A stretch of 64,000 bases of DNA from Pseudoteredinibacter isoporae (GTDB lineage: Bacteria > Pseudomonadota > Gammaproteobacteria > Pseudomonadales > Cellvibrionaceae). This document shows, piece after piece, positions 34,342-43,762 of this stretch. The notes below the pieces were generated by a model. It made no database searches. It saw nothing but the letters and a program-made list of their open reading frames with translations, and was not told the origin of the DNA. The stretch spans positions 558,001 through 622,000 of the forward strand of contig NZ_JAAONY010000002.1 in the NCBI RefSeq assembly GCF_011602085.1, read 5' to 3'. Position numbers and translations under genes: made by a program. How positions within the stretch are numbered: the stretch's first letter is position 1; each line of letters begins with the position of its first letter.

Positions 34342-35115
34342 TTAAGCCGCCTTGTGGAACAAACGGTGAAAGTTTGTTCCTGTAGCCTCGAGTAATTCCT
34401 CGTAAGAAACGCCTTTCAATTCGGCGATAAATTCCGCCACTTCGCGCACGTACGCGGGTTGATTCGGTTTGCCTCGATAAGGAACCGGCGCAAGATACGG
34501 CGAATCAGTTTCAACCAACAAGCGATCCATAGGAATTTGCTTGCACACATCGCGCAACTCTTCAGCATTGCGAAAGGTGACGATGCCAGAGATGGATATG
34601 TAGTAATTCATATCCAGAGCTTTGGAGGCCATGTCCCAATTTTCAGTAAAACAATGCAACACACCGGCCTGTTCCAAATCACCGTGATTGCGAATCAGGT
34701 CAAGCGTATCCTGACGGGCATCGCGAGTGTGAACAATCACGGGCAGCTTGGCCTGGGCCGCCGCTTCCAAATGCAGAACAAAACTTTCCTGCTGCAAGCT
34801 TTTTTGTTCAGCGCTGTAGTAATAATCGAGACCGGTTTCCCCGAGCGCGACCACTTTGTCGTGTTTCGACCAGACGACCAGATCATCAATACTGGCCAAG
34901 CCCGTTTCCACATCCAGAGGATGCACGCCGACGGATGCATACACCTGATCGTAGCGATCCGCGATTTCTGTAACCGCCTCACGGTTTTCAGTACTGATGC
35001 CCACACAGAGCATTTTTTCCACACCGCGATCCAATGCAAATTGAACGGTGCTGTCCAGGTTTTCACCGTCTTTGTATTTCAGTCGATCAAGATGGCAATG
35101 GGAATCTATTAACAC
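34342..35115 (-). CDS. TatD-family metal-dependent hydrolase
   Basis: The product of about 258 residues is a TatD/YcfH-type hydrolase. The metal-binding HCHLD at residues 6-10 opens it, followed by GVHPLDVE, LGETGLDYYY, VHTRDARQDT, LHCFTENWDMA and VETDSPYLAP. It is a TIM-barrel nuclease or deacylase; the E. coli homologues are DNases or hydrolases of D-aminoacyl-tRNA-like substrates. I choose the GTG at 35115 (VLIDSHCHLD), since a longer frame from 35166 crosses the terminator-like hairpin. In many gammaproteobacteria it follows pilZ and holB. Confidence 0.92.
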   Translation of the reverse strand: MLIDSHCHLDRLKYKDGENLDSTVQFALDRGVEKMLCVGISTENREAVTEIADRYDQVYASVGVHPLDVETGLASIDDLVVWSKHDKVVALGETGLDYYYSAEQKSLQQESFVLHLEAAAQAKLPVIVHTRDARQDTLDLIRNHGDLEQAGVLHCFTENWDMASKALDMNYYISISGIVTFRNAEELRDVCKQIPMDRLLVETDSPYLAPVPYRGKPNQPAYVREVAEFIAELKGVSYEELLEATGTNFHRLFHKAA

Positions 35116-35188
35116 GGCAGTATCTCTAAAATGCGGTCTCTGGCTGTACTGACTTTTCACTGTCATTTAGCCGCTTTATAAAACGAAA

Positions 35189-35218
35189 ACGGCCCAATCG
35201 GCAAGCCGATTGGGCCGT
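35189..35218 (-). terminator. Strong hairpin between pilZ and tatD
   Basis: ACGGCCCAATCGGC and GCCGATTGGGCCGT pair perfectly (14 bp) with a 2-nt spacer. On the minus strand a T-rich tail (TTTTCGTTTTAT) follows. It should end or attenuate the pilZ transcript before tatD. Confidence 0.75.
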
Positions 35219-35234
35219 GGTAAATACACAGAAC

Positions 35235-35588
35235 TTACATGGTATGGGTTGGACGATCCGAGTCCAGGGAGCCCGCCAGGTAATTCTCAATTTTGTTCAG
35301 GGCCACATTGTCGTGGTCACTGAATTGCACGCCGATGCCAGCGGCTCGGTTACTCTGCGCACCCTTGGGGGTGAGCCAAACCACTTTCCCGGCCACAGGG
35401 ATTTTTTCCGGCTCGTCCATCAGGTTAAGCAGCATAAACACTTCATCGCCCAGCTGGTACTGTTTGCTGGTCGGGATAAATAAACCACCATGCTCGATAA
35501 AAGGCATATAGGCAGCGTAAAGTACCGCTTTATCTTTAATCGTTAGGGACAAAATCCCATTACGAGCGCTTCCGCCCATACCCGCCAT
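35235..35588 (-). CDS. pilZ: PilZ-domain protein
   Basis: The 117-residue product has a PilZ beta-barrel with YMPFIEHGGLFIPTSKQYQL at about residues 27-46, then PVAGKVVWLTPKGAQSNRAAGIGVQF. It lacks the RxxxR c-di-GMP-binding motif near the start, as in the type IV pilus PilZ protein of Pseudomonas, which acts in pilus biogenesis through the ATPase PilB rather than by binding c-di-GMP. It lies after holB in the conserved order holB-pilZ-tatD. Confidence 0.9.
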   Translation of the reverse strand: MAGMGGSARNGILSLTIKDKAVLYAAYMPFIEHGGLFIPTSKQYQLGDEVFMLLNLMDEPEKIPVAGKVVWLTPKGAQSNRAAGIGVQFSDHDNVALNKIENYLAGSLDSDRPTHTM

Positions 35589-35809
35589 ATTGATGTCCTT
35601 TTTGTGCTTATCTCTTCAAGAAATCTCGATGCTTTCTCTATCGGCTGATCATGGCACCCATTTGGGAACCGTCAGCCAGCGCATAGGCTGTAATATAGCT
35701 GCCCAAAGGCCTGGGTTCAATATTTTGGCTTATTGATTAACGTTAAATACCCGAATTCAAAGGGGTTTCAGCTCAGCAAGCTCGAATTCGCGTTGATATC
35801 GGAAATGCC

Positions 35810-36817
35810 TTAGATAGCCGGCCGCATGGGTTTACGTGTCGCCATCATCGCCTGCCAGTCCATCGCAATCTCTTCCAGCAGCAACTGCTGGTTCGGATTG
35901 GCCCCACTCAACAGCTGCGCCTTGGATTGCAAAAGCTTGTCGTAAAGGCGAAAGCGCAGCTTCACCCCCACGCTGTGTAAGACCGCCATCAAAGCCTGTT
36001 CATCATCCATCAACTGTATGGATTGAGTCTGGGCCTCCTGACGACTTGCGGATTGCAGCCAGGTCAGCAACGCTTCGATCAGAAGCAGGGGTTCGGCATC
36101 CATCCAGCGGCTGGCGGCCTGAAGCGAGAACATTTGCCCATTGGCCATCTCGTTCAGATCTTTGGCAAAGGCCAGGCGCGCTTCCAAACGCCCATCATCC
36201 AGCAGATCCCGAGCTGCCAAGGGCGCACCGCCACACATATTCAACAGGGCTTCGGGGGAATGATCGCCACACAACGGCTGTAGCCATCGACTGGCCTCTG
36301 CCAGAACGGGTACTGCAAAGGCCACAGCCTGGCATCGGCTGCGAATGGTAGCCATCAATCGATTGGGGGCATCACTGATCAGAAGGATCAGGGTTTTGGC
36401 GCTGGGCTCTTCCAGGTTTTTTAGCAGAGCATTGGCCGCGTTGATATTCATGGCTTCTGCCGGCGCCAGAATAGCGACCTTGTATCCCCCCTGCTGGGAG
36501 GTCTGTCCAAGAAAACCGTTCAGCTTGCGCACTTGGTCGATCTTGATCGCTTTTCCGCTTTCTTCGGGGGAGACACTCTGAAGATCAGGATGGGTACCCG
36601 CCCTGATCAGCTCACAGGATTTACACTGACCACAAGCGGCATCACTTTGGGGAGCCAGGCATAACACAAACTCGGCGAGACATTGGGCCAGATGACGCTT
36701 GCCGACCCCGGCACTGCCATTGAACAGCAAACCATGGGGTAACTGCCCCTGCTGAAAACGCGTCAGCAGTGATTGCCAGGTTTCCTGTTGCCAGGGATAC
36801 GGGAGTGTTGCAGACAC
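35810..36817 (-). CDS. holB: DNA polymerase III subunit delta'
   Basis: HolB is the delta' clamp-loader subunit of the replicative polymerase. The 335-residue product has a Walker-A-like loop GSAGVGKRHLA at about residues 35-45, a zinc-binding cysteine cluster (CLAPQSDAACGQCKSCELI) at about 54-72, and the SRC motif (IRSRCQAV) at about 156. The rest is a helical C-terminal domain. It normally follows tmk, but here tmk is 2.4 kb away on the other side of two plus-strand genes. pilZ lies 221 bp downstream. Confidence 0.93.
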   Translation of the reverse strand: MSATLPYPWQQETWQSLLTRFQQGQLPHGLLFNGSAGVGKRHLAQCLAEFVLCLAPQSDAACGQCKSCELIRAGTHPDLQSVSPEESGKAIKIDQVRKLNGFLGQTSQQGGYKVAILAPAEAMNINAANALLKNLEEPSAKTLILLISDAPNRLMATIRSRCQAVAFAVPVLAEASRWLQPLCGDHSPEALLNMCGGAPLAARDLLDDGRLEARLAFAKDLNEMANGQMFSLQAASRWMDAEPLLLIEALLTWLQSASRQEAQTQSIQLMDDEQALMAVLHSVGVKLRFRLYDKLLQSKAQLLSGANPNQQLLLEEIAMDWQAMMATRKPMRPAI

Positions 36818-37164
36818 CAGAACCTCTTAAAACTCTCAGTCATTGTTCGGAGACATTATGCCAGATCGCTGGGGACTCCACATCATTCGAACCGCGCCCT
36901 GAGCCTCCACTTATTTCGCCTCGAGTTCTTTATCTTGTTCTTTCCCGCGCACATGTTCTGTCCCGTCGCTTATCTCCCCTTTTATTACTCTCTTGCCTTT
37001 CATGAACCGACAACGACACTAACCATTAATGGCTAATCCAATACCCAAGATTGGCAGCCAGAGCATCGTTTGGAACCCGCATCGTGGTCACTTCTAGGGA
37101 TTTTTACCTTATACCTTGCAAAGCTAATATTTCACGATAAGTGATAAGCCATGGGGCATTGATA
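36818..37164. other. Divergent gap between holB and the outer-membrane protein gene
   Basis: The gap should hold two promoters, for holB (minus) and the outer-membrane protein gene (plus). I see no gene, RNA or clear repeat. The sequence near the right end is AT-rich, as expected for a promoter. Confidence 0.4.
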
Positions 37165-38442
37165 GTGAGTACAAAAATGTGCAGTAAAATTTGCAAGGAC
37201 CTTCCCAAATTTACCCTCTTCGGAACCTGTTTGAGTATCGCCTTGACGTCGAATCCCACCTTTGCAGGACCAACGGATTTCCAGGATTTTTTCTTTAATG
37301 TCTGTCAGCAACAGTCACCCAACCGGGTCGATGATCGCCTGCCTGGCCTGTGTTTCAACGTACCGGCACAGCCCGGTGATTTGTCCACCGACAGTGAGGC
37401 TTCCCTGAACCCCAGCCAGATGCTCAGCAGCAACGACGCCGCGCTGGGTTTTGCCCGAGCCAATGCCCGCCTGCAAAGGGAGCGTAAACAAAACCCGAAA
37501 GGCGGTAGTAGCGGTAGCGAAACACCTATTGGCCCATTCAGTGTTTGGTTAAACGCCCGAGGTCAGGAAGAGGATTCTAAACGCGCCGCCAGCTTTGGCA
37601 CAGAACGTGGCTATGATTCCGACAGCCGTGCCTTTGAAGTGGGCCTGGATTATCGAGTCAATGATCGCCTGGTGATTGGCGCCCTGTATGCCTATGAGGA
37701 CAGTGAACTGGATTTTCTGGGCGAGCTGCCTGGAATCAATTTTGCCCCGGGCAACTCCGCCGGGAGCAAGGACAGTGAACAATCCGCATTCAGCGCTTTT
37801 GCAAGCTTAGATCTCAATCCCAATTGGTATGTGCAGGCAAGCGCCGGGTTCAGTCGCAGCGACAATGATTTTTCCCGCAACTCGGTTTATCAGGAATCCA
37901 CTCGCAGTCTGCCCACCGTCAACTCACTGACCGCAGGCAGCGCTGATGGTGAAAGCCAATGGTTCAGCATTAACAGTGGTTACAGTTTTAGCTCGGACCA
38001 ATGGACATTCACCCCTTACCTTGCATTGTTGTGGGCCAATTCAGAAGTGGACGGTTTCACTGAACGCGATATCAGCGGCACAGGTTTGAATATGCGCTTT
38101 TCGAAAATGGAACGCGATTCGCAGATCGGCAATCTCGGCATCAGTATCAGCGGTGTGTTCAATCAGGACTTTGGCGTTTTGATTCCTCAGCTGAGGCTGG
38201 AGTATGAAAAGGAATTTGATCGTGATCCCCAGCAAATGAGCGCCAGCTTTGTGCAGGACAACAGCAATACGCTGTATCAGTTTTCCGGCGAGAGTCCGGA
38301 CGACAGCTACTTCAATATGGGCCTGAGCTTGACGGCCGTATTGCCCCACGGCTGGATTCCCTATGTGGAATATCAGTGGCAGGCGAGCAACGACAGCTTT
38401 GATCGTTCCCGTTGGATGCTTGGGGTTCGCAAGGAACTCTAA
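37165..38442 (+). CDS. Autotransporter-type outer-membrane beta-barrel protein
   Basis: The product is exported by a signal peptide (basic start, hydrophobic core LFGTCLSIALTS, cut near TFAGPT). A short variable domain of about 100 residues, with two cysteines (VCQQQ and GLCFNV) and a glycine/serine linker, precedes a C-terminal beta barrel. The barrel shows alternating strands such as FEVGLDYRVNDRLVIGALYAYEDS and ends in WMLGVRKEL, the form expected of autotransporter-beta domains. The passenger is far too small for a classical autotransporter. The start is uncertain: GTG at 37141, GTG at 37165 or ATG at 37177; the signal peptide fits all. It may serve as a porin-like channel or adhesin. Confidence 0.8.
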   Translation: MSTKMCSKICKDLPKFTLFGTCLSIALTSNPTFAGPTDFQDFFFNVCQQQSPNRVDDRLPGLCFNVPAQPGDLSTDSEASLNPSQMLSSNDAALGFARANARLQRERKQNPKGGSSGSETPIGPFSVWLNARGQEEDSKRAASFGTERGYDSDSRAFEVGLDYRVNDRLVIGALYAYEDSELDFLGELPGINFAPGNSAGSKDSEQSAFSAFASLDLNPNWYVQASAGFSRSDNDFSRNSVYQESTRSLPTVNSLTAGSADGESQWFSINSGYSFSSDQWTFTPYLALLWANSEVDGFTERDISGTGLNMRFSKMERDSQIGNLGISISGVFNQDFGVLIPQLRLEYEKEFDRDPQQMSASFVQDNSNTLYQFSGESPDDSYFNMGLSLTAVLPHGWIPYVEYQWQASNDSFDRSRWMLGVRKEL

Positions 38443-38526
38443 AATCTCTCGCTATCGACGTCAGGGCAACTTGCCTTAACTTTGGCGAATCCTTAGTATG
38501 CCGCTGATTTCTTCAGGAACAGCGGC

Positions 38527-39159
38527 ATGCAAGACATTGGTATTGTTTATCAAGATGAACATCTACTCGCGGTGAACAAACCCTCGGGCTTATTGTCGGT
38601 TCCGGGTCGCGGTCCCGACAAGCAGGACTGCCTGATTCATCGCATTCTCCCCCACTACCCCAACGCACGCATTGTGCATCGTTTGGATATGGCAACATCC
38701 GGCTTGATTTTGATTCCGCTCAGCCATGACTCCCAGGTCGCGCTAGGACAGCAGTTTGAAAAGCGCACCATGGAAAAGCACTATTGTGCCTTGGTGGAAG
38801 GAAGCCTTGAACCGCAGTCGCAATTAATTGATCTGCCGCTGATTTGCGATTGGCCCAATCGCCCTTTGCAAATGGTGGATCATGAAAACGGGAAATCCGC
38901 GCAAACCCAGGCCGAGCTATTGTCTTACGATGGGGAAAATCATTGCAGTCGACTGACACTCAAACCCTTAACCGGCCGCTCCCACCAATTGCGGGTTCAT
39001 ATGCAGGCCATTGGCCATCCGATTTTAGGAGATGAATTCTATGCTCCGGAAGCGGTTCAGAAAAAATCCCCACGCCTTTGTTTGCATGCTGAGTTTTTGA
39101 CACTCAAACATCCAATCAGTGGTGAGGAACTCAGCATGCACTGCCCCGCGGATTTTTAA
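38527..39159 (+). CDS. rluA: RluA-family pseudouridine synthase
   Basis: The 210-residue product has the RluA catalytic motif RIVHRLDMATSGLILIP, with the catalytic Asp, at about residues 47-63. EKHYCALVEG, KPLTGRSHQLRVHMQAIGHP and DEFYAPE follow. Lack of an N-terminal S4 domain and small size fit RluA (23S rRNA U746 and tRNA U32) rather than RluC or RluD. The start MQDIGIVYQDEHLL is normal. It is on the plus strand 84 bp after the outer-membrane protein gene and converges with tmk. Confidence 0.88.
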   Translation: MQDIGIVYQDEHLLAVNKPSGLLSVPGRGPDKQDCLIHRILPHYPNARIVHRLDMATSGLILIPLSHDSQVALGQQFEKRTMEKHYCALVEGSLEPQSQLIDLPLICDWPNRPLQMVDHENGKSAQTQAELLSYDGENHCSRLTLKPLTGRSHQLRVHMQAIGHPILGDEFYAPEAVQKKSPRLCLHAEFLTLKHPISGEELSMHCPADF

Positions 39160-39201
39160 TGAAGGGTGAGAGACTATCGACTCATAGAGCCTCACATAGG
39201 C

Positions 39202-39834
39202 TCAGGGCAAGAGCAGCTTCAGCTGGCTGTGAATATCTTGCTGAACCTTATCCAGTGTTTGGCCCGCGTTAATCACAAAATACCGCTTGGGCTGCTGTTC
39301 AGCACGACTGAGATAGCAAGCGCGAATACGCTCAAAAAACTCGATGTGTTCCGATTCAAACCGATCCGCTTCGCTGCGCTTGCTGGCTCGCTCCAAGCCT
39401 AACCTCACATCGACATCCAGAATAAAGGTCGCATCCGGCTGCAACTGCCCTTGCACAATGGATTCCAATTGCGCAATGGTTTGCATCGACAAGCCTCGAC
39501 CGGCCCCCTGATAGGCATAGGTGGCATCGGTAAAGCGATCACACAACACCCAGGCACCACGCATCAAGCTCGGAATAATCAAGCTCTGAAGATGTTGCGC
39601 GCGTGCGGCAAACATCATCAGTAATTCGGCAGTTTCATCAACTTTTTCTTCGCGATTACTTAACAACAGTTCACGCAACTCTTCAGCCAGTGGTGTTCCA
39701 CCAGGCTCTCGAGTACAAACCACTTCGATTCCTCTGGCCTCCAGAGTTTCGCGGATAAAATTCATATTTGAGGTTTTTCCAACCCCTTCTGTGCCTTCGA
39801 CCGTAATAAATAGACCCGGCTTCATGGTTTGCAT
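39202..39834 (-). CDS. tmk: Thymidylate kinase
   Basis: The 210-residue product has the P-loop VEGTEGVGKTSNM at about residues 12-24, the DR motif LCDRFTDATYAYQGAGRG, and the LID region ASKRSEADRFE. It phosphorylates dTMP to dTDP. The start ATG at 39834 has AAGGGA about 8 bp upstream. It follows mltG by 28 bp in the pabC-mltG-tmk order; its usual neighbour holB is displaced by the plus-strand block. Confidence 0.95.
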   Translation of the reverse strand: MQTMKPGLFITVEGTEGVGKTSNMNFIRETLEARGIEVVCTREPGGTPLAEELRELLLSNREEKVDETAELLMMFAARAQHLQSLIIPSLMRGAWVLCDRFTDATYAYQGAGRGLSMQTIAQLESIVQGQLQPDATFILDVDVRLGLERASKRSEADRFESEHIEFFERIRACYLSRAEQQPKRYFVINAGQTLDKVQQDIHSQLKLLLP

Positions 39835-39862
39835 GTGTTGTCCCTTAAGGCTCCCTCAACAA

Positions 39863-40912
39863 TTACGGGGCCGAACGATAATTGGATTTTCTATTTTCGA
39901 TTTGGTATTCACGAACCGCACGATTGTGCTGATCCAATGTTGCTGAAAACTGATGACTGCCATCACCCTTGGCGACAAAAAATAAATTGCTGCTGTCATC
40001 CGGGTGCATGGCGGCATAAATTGAACGCTCGGCCACCAAAGCAATCGGCGTCGGTGGCAAGCCTTTGATCACATAAGTGTTATAAGGTGTCGCCTCACGC
40101 AGATCTTTTCGGCGAATATTGCCTTTGTAACGATCACCCATGCCATAGATCACTGTCGGATCCGTTTGCAAACGCATATTTTTTTGCAGGCGGCGAACGA
40201 ACACACCTGCAATCAATTCGCGCTCACTGTCTTTGGCGGTTTCTTTTTCAATAATCGAGGCCATGATCAAAGCCTCTTCAGGGGTTTTATAGGGCAAGCC
40301 CGAGGCTTTCTTATCCCATTCGCGCTCCAGAATACTCACGAGCTTGCGATGCGCACGTTTTAAAATGGCGACATCACTTTCACCATCCTGGTAACGATAG
40401 GTATCGGGGAAAAAATAACCTTCCGGATGATCGAGATCGATTCCGAGCTTTTGTTTTTGCTCTTCCCAGCTCAGCCCCTTCAACTCGGCGTTGATATTAG
40501 CCTTGCTGTGAAGGTAATCCAACGCTTGCTGGTAGCGCCAGCCTTCAAGCAGAGTAATATGATATTGCACCACATCGTCGCTGCGCAGTTTAGCCAGCAG
40601 GCTGATGGAATTCAGGTCACTGTCCAACAGAAATTCGCCACGACGGATACCACCCTGCTTGGTCAGGCGCGCGTAAATACGCAACAGCCTTGAGGAAGGA
40701 ATAATGCCCTTCTGTTCGAGATCACGGCTGACACTGGCCAGACTGGCACCCGCAGGCACTTTGTACAAAAGCTCATTCCCGGGGATATCCAACTCACGCT
40801 GTAACTGTTGAGAGGCCCACAACCATACGCCCACCATCAAACAGCACATAAAAACCAGAGCCGCTATAAAAGCAATGATGTAACGTCGCCAGGGACCCAA
40901 TGCATCCAACAT
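39863..40912 (-). CDS. mltG: Endolytic transglycosylase MltG
   Basis: The 349-residue product has an N-terminal membrane anchor (about 12-34) and a YceG-like domain containing EGYFFPDTYRY, ASIIEKETAKDSERELIAGV (catalytic Glu) and TDPTVIYGMG. It ends in the motif GLPPTPIALVAERSIYAAMHP. MltG cuts nascent glycan strands and so sets peptidoglycan chain length. The length and order pabC-mltG-tmk are typical. Confidence 0.95.
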   Translation of the reverse strand: MLDALGPWRRYIIAFIAALVFMCCLMVGVWLWASQQLQRELDIPGNELLYKVPAGASLASVSRDLEQKGIIPSSRLLRIYARLTKQGGIRRGEFLLDSDLNSISLLAKLRSDDVVQYHITLLEGWRYQQALDYLHSKANINAELKGLSWEEQKQKLGIDLDHPEGYFFPDTYRYQDGESDVAILKRAHRKLVSILEREWDKKASGLPYKTPEEALIMASIIEKETAKDSERELIAGVFVRRLQKNMRLQTDPTVIYGMGDRYKGNIRRKDLREATPYNTYVIKGLPPTPIALVAERSIYAAMHPDDSSNLFFVAKGDGSHQFSATLDQHNRAVREYQIENRKSNYRSAP

Positions 40913-40932
40913 ACTTCAGTTTCCAAATACAC

Positions 40933-41778
40933 TCAGCTCAGTGTAAACCGTTCACGATAAATCCGCGACAGATATTCCGAGGCGCCCAGATTTTCCCAAT
41001 GACGCTCCTTTGTCTCAAAACGCTCACTCGCGGCGAGCCGTTTTACGATCTGAATGCCCTGAACCGAATTGGCCAGACAAAGCGCATCCGCCTGATACAC
41101 ATCCGCTACTTCAATCTCAGCAATGGTGACTGCCCCAGCATCCAATAGCACTGCGCGGACCACACCAGCCACACCGGACTCACTCAAGTCAGGTGTTAAC
41201 CAGCGTCCTTCTCGTAATACAAAAATATTGCTGCTGATGGCCTCAATAACGCGCTGTTCGGTATCCAACAACAGGGCGTCATCACAATTATCGGACAACT
41301 GCTGACGAGCCAATACCTGTTCGAGGCGGTTGCCATGTTTCAAACCGGCCAGTAAAGGTTGGCGCGCCAAGGCTATCGAGCTGATTTCCAATGATTTCTC
41401 TGGCACAGATTGCTCAAACGACTCGGCCGAAAACGCTAAGGCAATTAGATTACTCTGGCCCTGAACCGCACCATAACCTCGTAGGCTTTCGCCGCGACTC
41501 AATTGAAATTTAAGAACTGCATCACATTGCCCCTGCTCTTCGAGCTGTCGGCACAACAATTCGTACTCCGCATTCAGCAACGCCTTGGGAAACTCGATAC
41601 CCAAACGCTGGCAACCGAGCTGCATACGCTCAATATGATACGACCACAGCGGACAACGGCCATGATAAAAGCGGGAGGTTTCAAACAGGGAGTCGCCAAA
41701 TTGAAAGCCGCGATCGAACAGGCTGAGCTGTTCAGCATCGCGGCCATTGACGCGGCATATCAGCGCTGATTGCGACAT
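40933..41778 (-). CDS. pabC: Aminodeoxychorismate lyase
   Basis: The 281-residue product is a PLP fold-type IV enzyme that makes p-aminobenzoate from aminodeoxychorismate. The N-terminal segment FDRGFQFGDSLFETSRFYHG and the lysine in GLKHGNRLEQVLARQQ, the likely Schiff-base region, are present. EAISSNIFVLREGRWLTPDL and GVAGVVRAVLL complete the fold. It follows fabF by 6 bp and precedes mltG by 20 bp. Confidence 0.93.
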   Translation of the reverse strand: MSQSALICRVNGRDAEQLSLFDRGFQFGDSLFETSRFYHGRCPLWSYHIERMQLGCQRLGIEFPKALLNAEYELLCRQLEEQGQCDAVLKFQLSRGESLRGYGAVQGQSNLIALAFSAESFEQSVPEKSLEISSIALARQPLLAGLKHGNRLEQVLARQQLSDNCDDALLLDTEQRVIEAISSNIFVLREGRWLTPDLSESGVAGVVRAVLLDAGAVTIAEIEVADVYQADALCLANSVQGIQIVKRLAASERFETKERHWENLGASEYLSRIYRERFTLS

Positions 41779-41784
41779 GCCAAA

Positions 41785-43023
41785 TTAAACGCGGCGGAAA
41801 ATCAGAGAACCGTTGGTGCCACCAAAACCGAAGGAGTTACTCAGCACCGCATCGATGTCACGCTCCTGCGCCGTATGCGGCACCAAATTAATGTCGCAAG
41901 CCTCGTCCGGGTTATCGAGATTAATGGTTGGAGGAGCAACCTGATCTTTAATCGCCAGAACGGACAAAATAGCTTCAACAGAACCGGCAGCCCCCAACAG
42001 GTGACCAATCATGGATTTGGTGGAACTCACTGCAACCTGATCAACGTTATTGCCCATCACGCTCTTCACCGCAATGCATTCAGCCACATCACCTGCTGGC
42101 GTCGAAGTGCCATGGGCATTAATGTAGTTAATCGCAGCGGTATTGATGCCCGCATCGTTGATGGCGTTTTGCATGGACAAGGCCGCACCGGCACCGTCTT
42201 CCGGCGGTGAGGTCATGTGGTAAGCGTCACCGCTCATGCCAAAACCAATCAGCTCGGCATAAATTTTTGCACCACGCGCTTTCGCGTGTTCATATTCTTC
42301 CAGCACCATAACACCGGCGCCCTCACCCAGAACAAAACCGTCACGGTCTTTATCCCAAGGGCGACTGGCCGCTTGTGGGTCATCATTACGAGTTGATAGT
42401 GCACGTGCCGCTGCGAAACCGCCCAAGCCTACAGGGCTGGTCGCCATTTCTGCACCACCGGCAATCATCACGTCGGATTCGCCGTATTGAATGGAACGCG
42501 CGGCCAAGCCAATACAGTGAGTACCGGTAGTACAGGCTGTTACCACGGCCAGGTTCGGGCCACGGAAGCCGTACTTAATAGACAAGTTGCCTGAGATCAT
42601 ATTAATGATCGCACCAGGCACAAAAAACGGTGAAATTCGACGAGGGCCGCGTTCGCTAATGGTTTTGGCGCCGTCTTCGATGGAACCAATACCACCAATG
42701 CCAGAGCCGATTGCCGCACCAATTCGAGGCGCATTTTCATCAGTCACTTCAATGCCTGAATCTTCAATCGCCTGGATGCCGGCAACCATACCGTATTGAA
42801 TAAACGGATCCATTTTGCGGGCGTCTTTGATGGGCATGTAGTCGCCAACATCCAAATCTTTTACCGCCGCACTGAATCGGGTTGTAAACGCTGAGGCGTC
42901 GAACTTCTCGATCATACCTACACCGCTTTTGCCCGCTAAAATATTCTGCCAGGTATCGGCCACCGTGTTACCCACAGGTGAAACCATACCTAAACCCGTT
43001 ACCACAACTCGTCTGCGGGACAT
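41785..43023 (-). CDS. fabF: Beta-ketoacyl-ACP synthase II
   Basis: The 412-residue product has the thiolase-fold active site [18 protein letters not shown] with the nucleophilic Cys at about residue 163, and the two catalytic histidines in [12 protein letters not shown] and [13 protein letters not shown]. FabF elongates acyl-ACP and gives temperature control of unsaturated fatty acids. I choose the ATG at 43023 with GGAGG directly upstream; a longer frame to 43050 has none. Terminator-like hairpin 43144-43174 lies between acpP and this gene, so expression may be lower than that of acpP. Confidence 0.96.
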   Translation of the reverse strand: MSRRRVVVTGLGMVSPVGNTVADTWQNILAGKSGVGMIEKFDASAFTTRFSAAVKDLDVGDYMPIKDARKMDPFIQYGMVAGIQAIEDSGIEVTDENAPRIGAAIGSGIGGIGSIEDGAKTISERGPRRISPFFVPGAIINMISGNLSIKYGFRGPNLAVVTACTTGTHCIGLAARSIQYGESDVMIAGGAEMATSPVGLGGFAAARALSTRNDDPQAASRPWDKDRDGFVLGEGAGVMVLEEYEHAKARGAKIYAELIGFGMSGDAYHMTSPPEDGAGAALSMQNAINDAGINTAAINYINAHGTSTPAGDVAECIAVKSVMGNNVDQVAVSSTKSMIGHLLGAAGSVEAILSVLAIKDQVAPPTINLDNPDEACDINLVPHTAQERDIDAVLSNSFGFGGTNGSLIFRRV

Positions 43024-43143
43024 ACTGCCTCCGTCCGCGATGACACCCATCGCTTGTTATTGTCAAACTCAATCTCGCCAGTTCACTCCGGCTTCCCAGA
43101 ATATATAACAGGAAAGCCCAAAAGTGGTGGCGTATAAACAACA

Positions 43144-43174
43144 AAAGCCGTTCTATTACCCATAGAACGGCTTT
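43144..43174 (-). terminator. Hairpin between acpP and fabF
   Basis: AAAGCCGTTCTA and TAGAACGGCTTT form a 12-bp stem with a 7-nt loop. On the minus strand the following bases are T-rich. It may act as a partial terminator that lets acpP be made in excess over fabF. Confidence 0.7.
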
Positions 43175-43207
43175 CTTGGCTAGGCCTTACTCAACGAATG
43201 ACTCGAA

Positions 43208-43444
43208 TTAAGCCAGGTTTTCGTTGATGTACTTGATGGCCAGCTCAACAGTAGTAATCTTTTCCGCTTCTTCGTCTGGAATCTCAGTTTCAAACTCTTC
43301 TTCCAGCGCCATAACCAGCTCTACGGTATCCAGAGAGTCAGCTCCCAGATCCTCAACAAAAGACGCCTCAGTTTTTACTTCTTCTTCTTTAACGCCCAGT
43401 TGCTCAGCAACGATTTTTTTTACGCGTTCTTCAATGCTGCTCAT
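43208..43444 (-). CDS. acpP: Acyl carrier protein
   Basis: The 78-residue acidic product has the phosphopantetheine serine in [20 protein letters not shown] at about residue 37. Helices and acidic surface are typical of E. coli AcpP, whose N-terminus ([16 protein letters not shown]) is nearly identical. I choose the ATG at 43444; a TTG at 43456 also opens the frame. AGGAG lies about 13 bp upstream. It lies between fabG and fabF as in many bacteria. Confidence 0.98.
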   Translation of the reverse strand: MSSIEERVKKIVAEQLGVKEEEVKTEASFVEDLGADSLDTVELVMALEEEFETEIPDEEAEKITTVELAIKYINENLA

Positions 43445-43762
43445 AACGTTTTTCAACTCCTAGTGGTCTACGTCGGTTTAGCCGCTCTCTAATGACTATA
43501 AATTACTTTGAACTGCATCTATTGCAAGAGCGAACAAAATAACGGTTGTTCGGTCACGGCTCAAATTTAGCTCCGGCCAACACGAGCGCGCATTTTACAT
43601 GGATTTACGCCGAGTTGTAACGGATCTTGCCAAATTTTGTGAATTTTTAAAAAATACTCTTTCACAACAATAAGTTAGGCTACAAACACCCCAACAAAAC
43701 AGCCATCAAAAGCACTCTTTTTTTGCTATTTTACGCAAAAATGTGATGGCCGCACGGGGCAT
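43445..43762. other. acpP promoter region
   Basis: The gap upstream of acpP is AT-rich. A minus-strand promoter candidate is TTGCAA (43522-43527) with TAATTT (43500-43505) at a 16-bp spacing, which would give a leader of about 50 bp. I see no gene. Confidence 0.5.
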
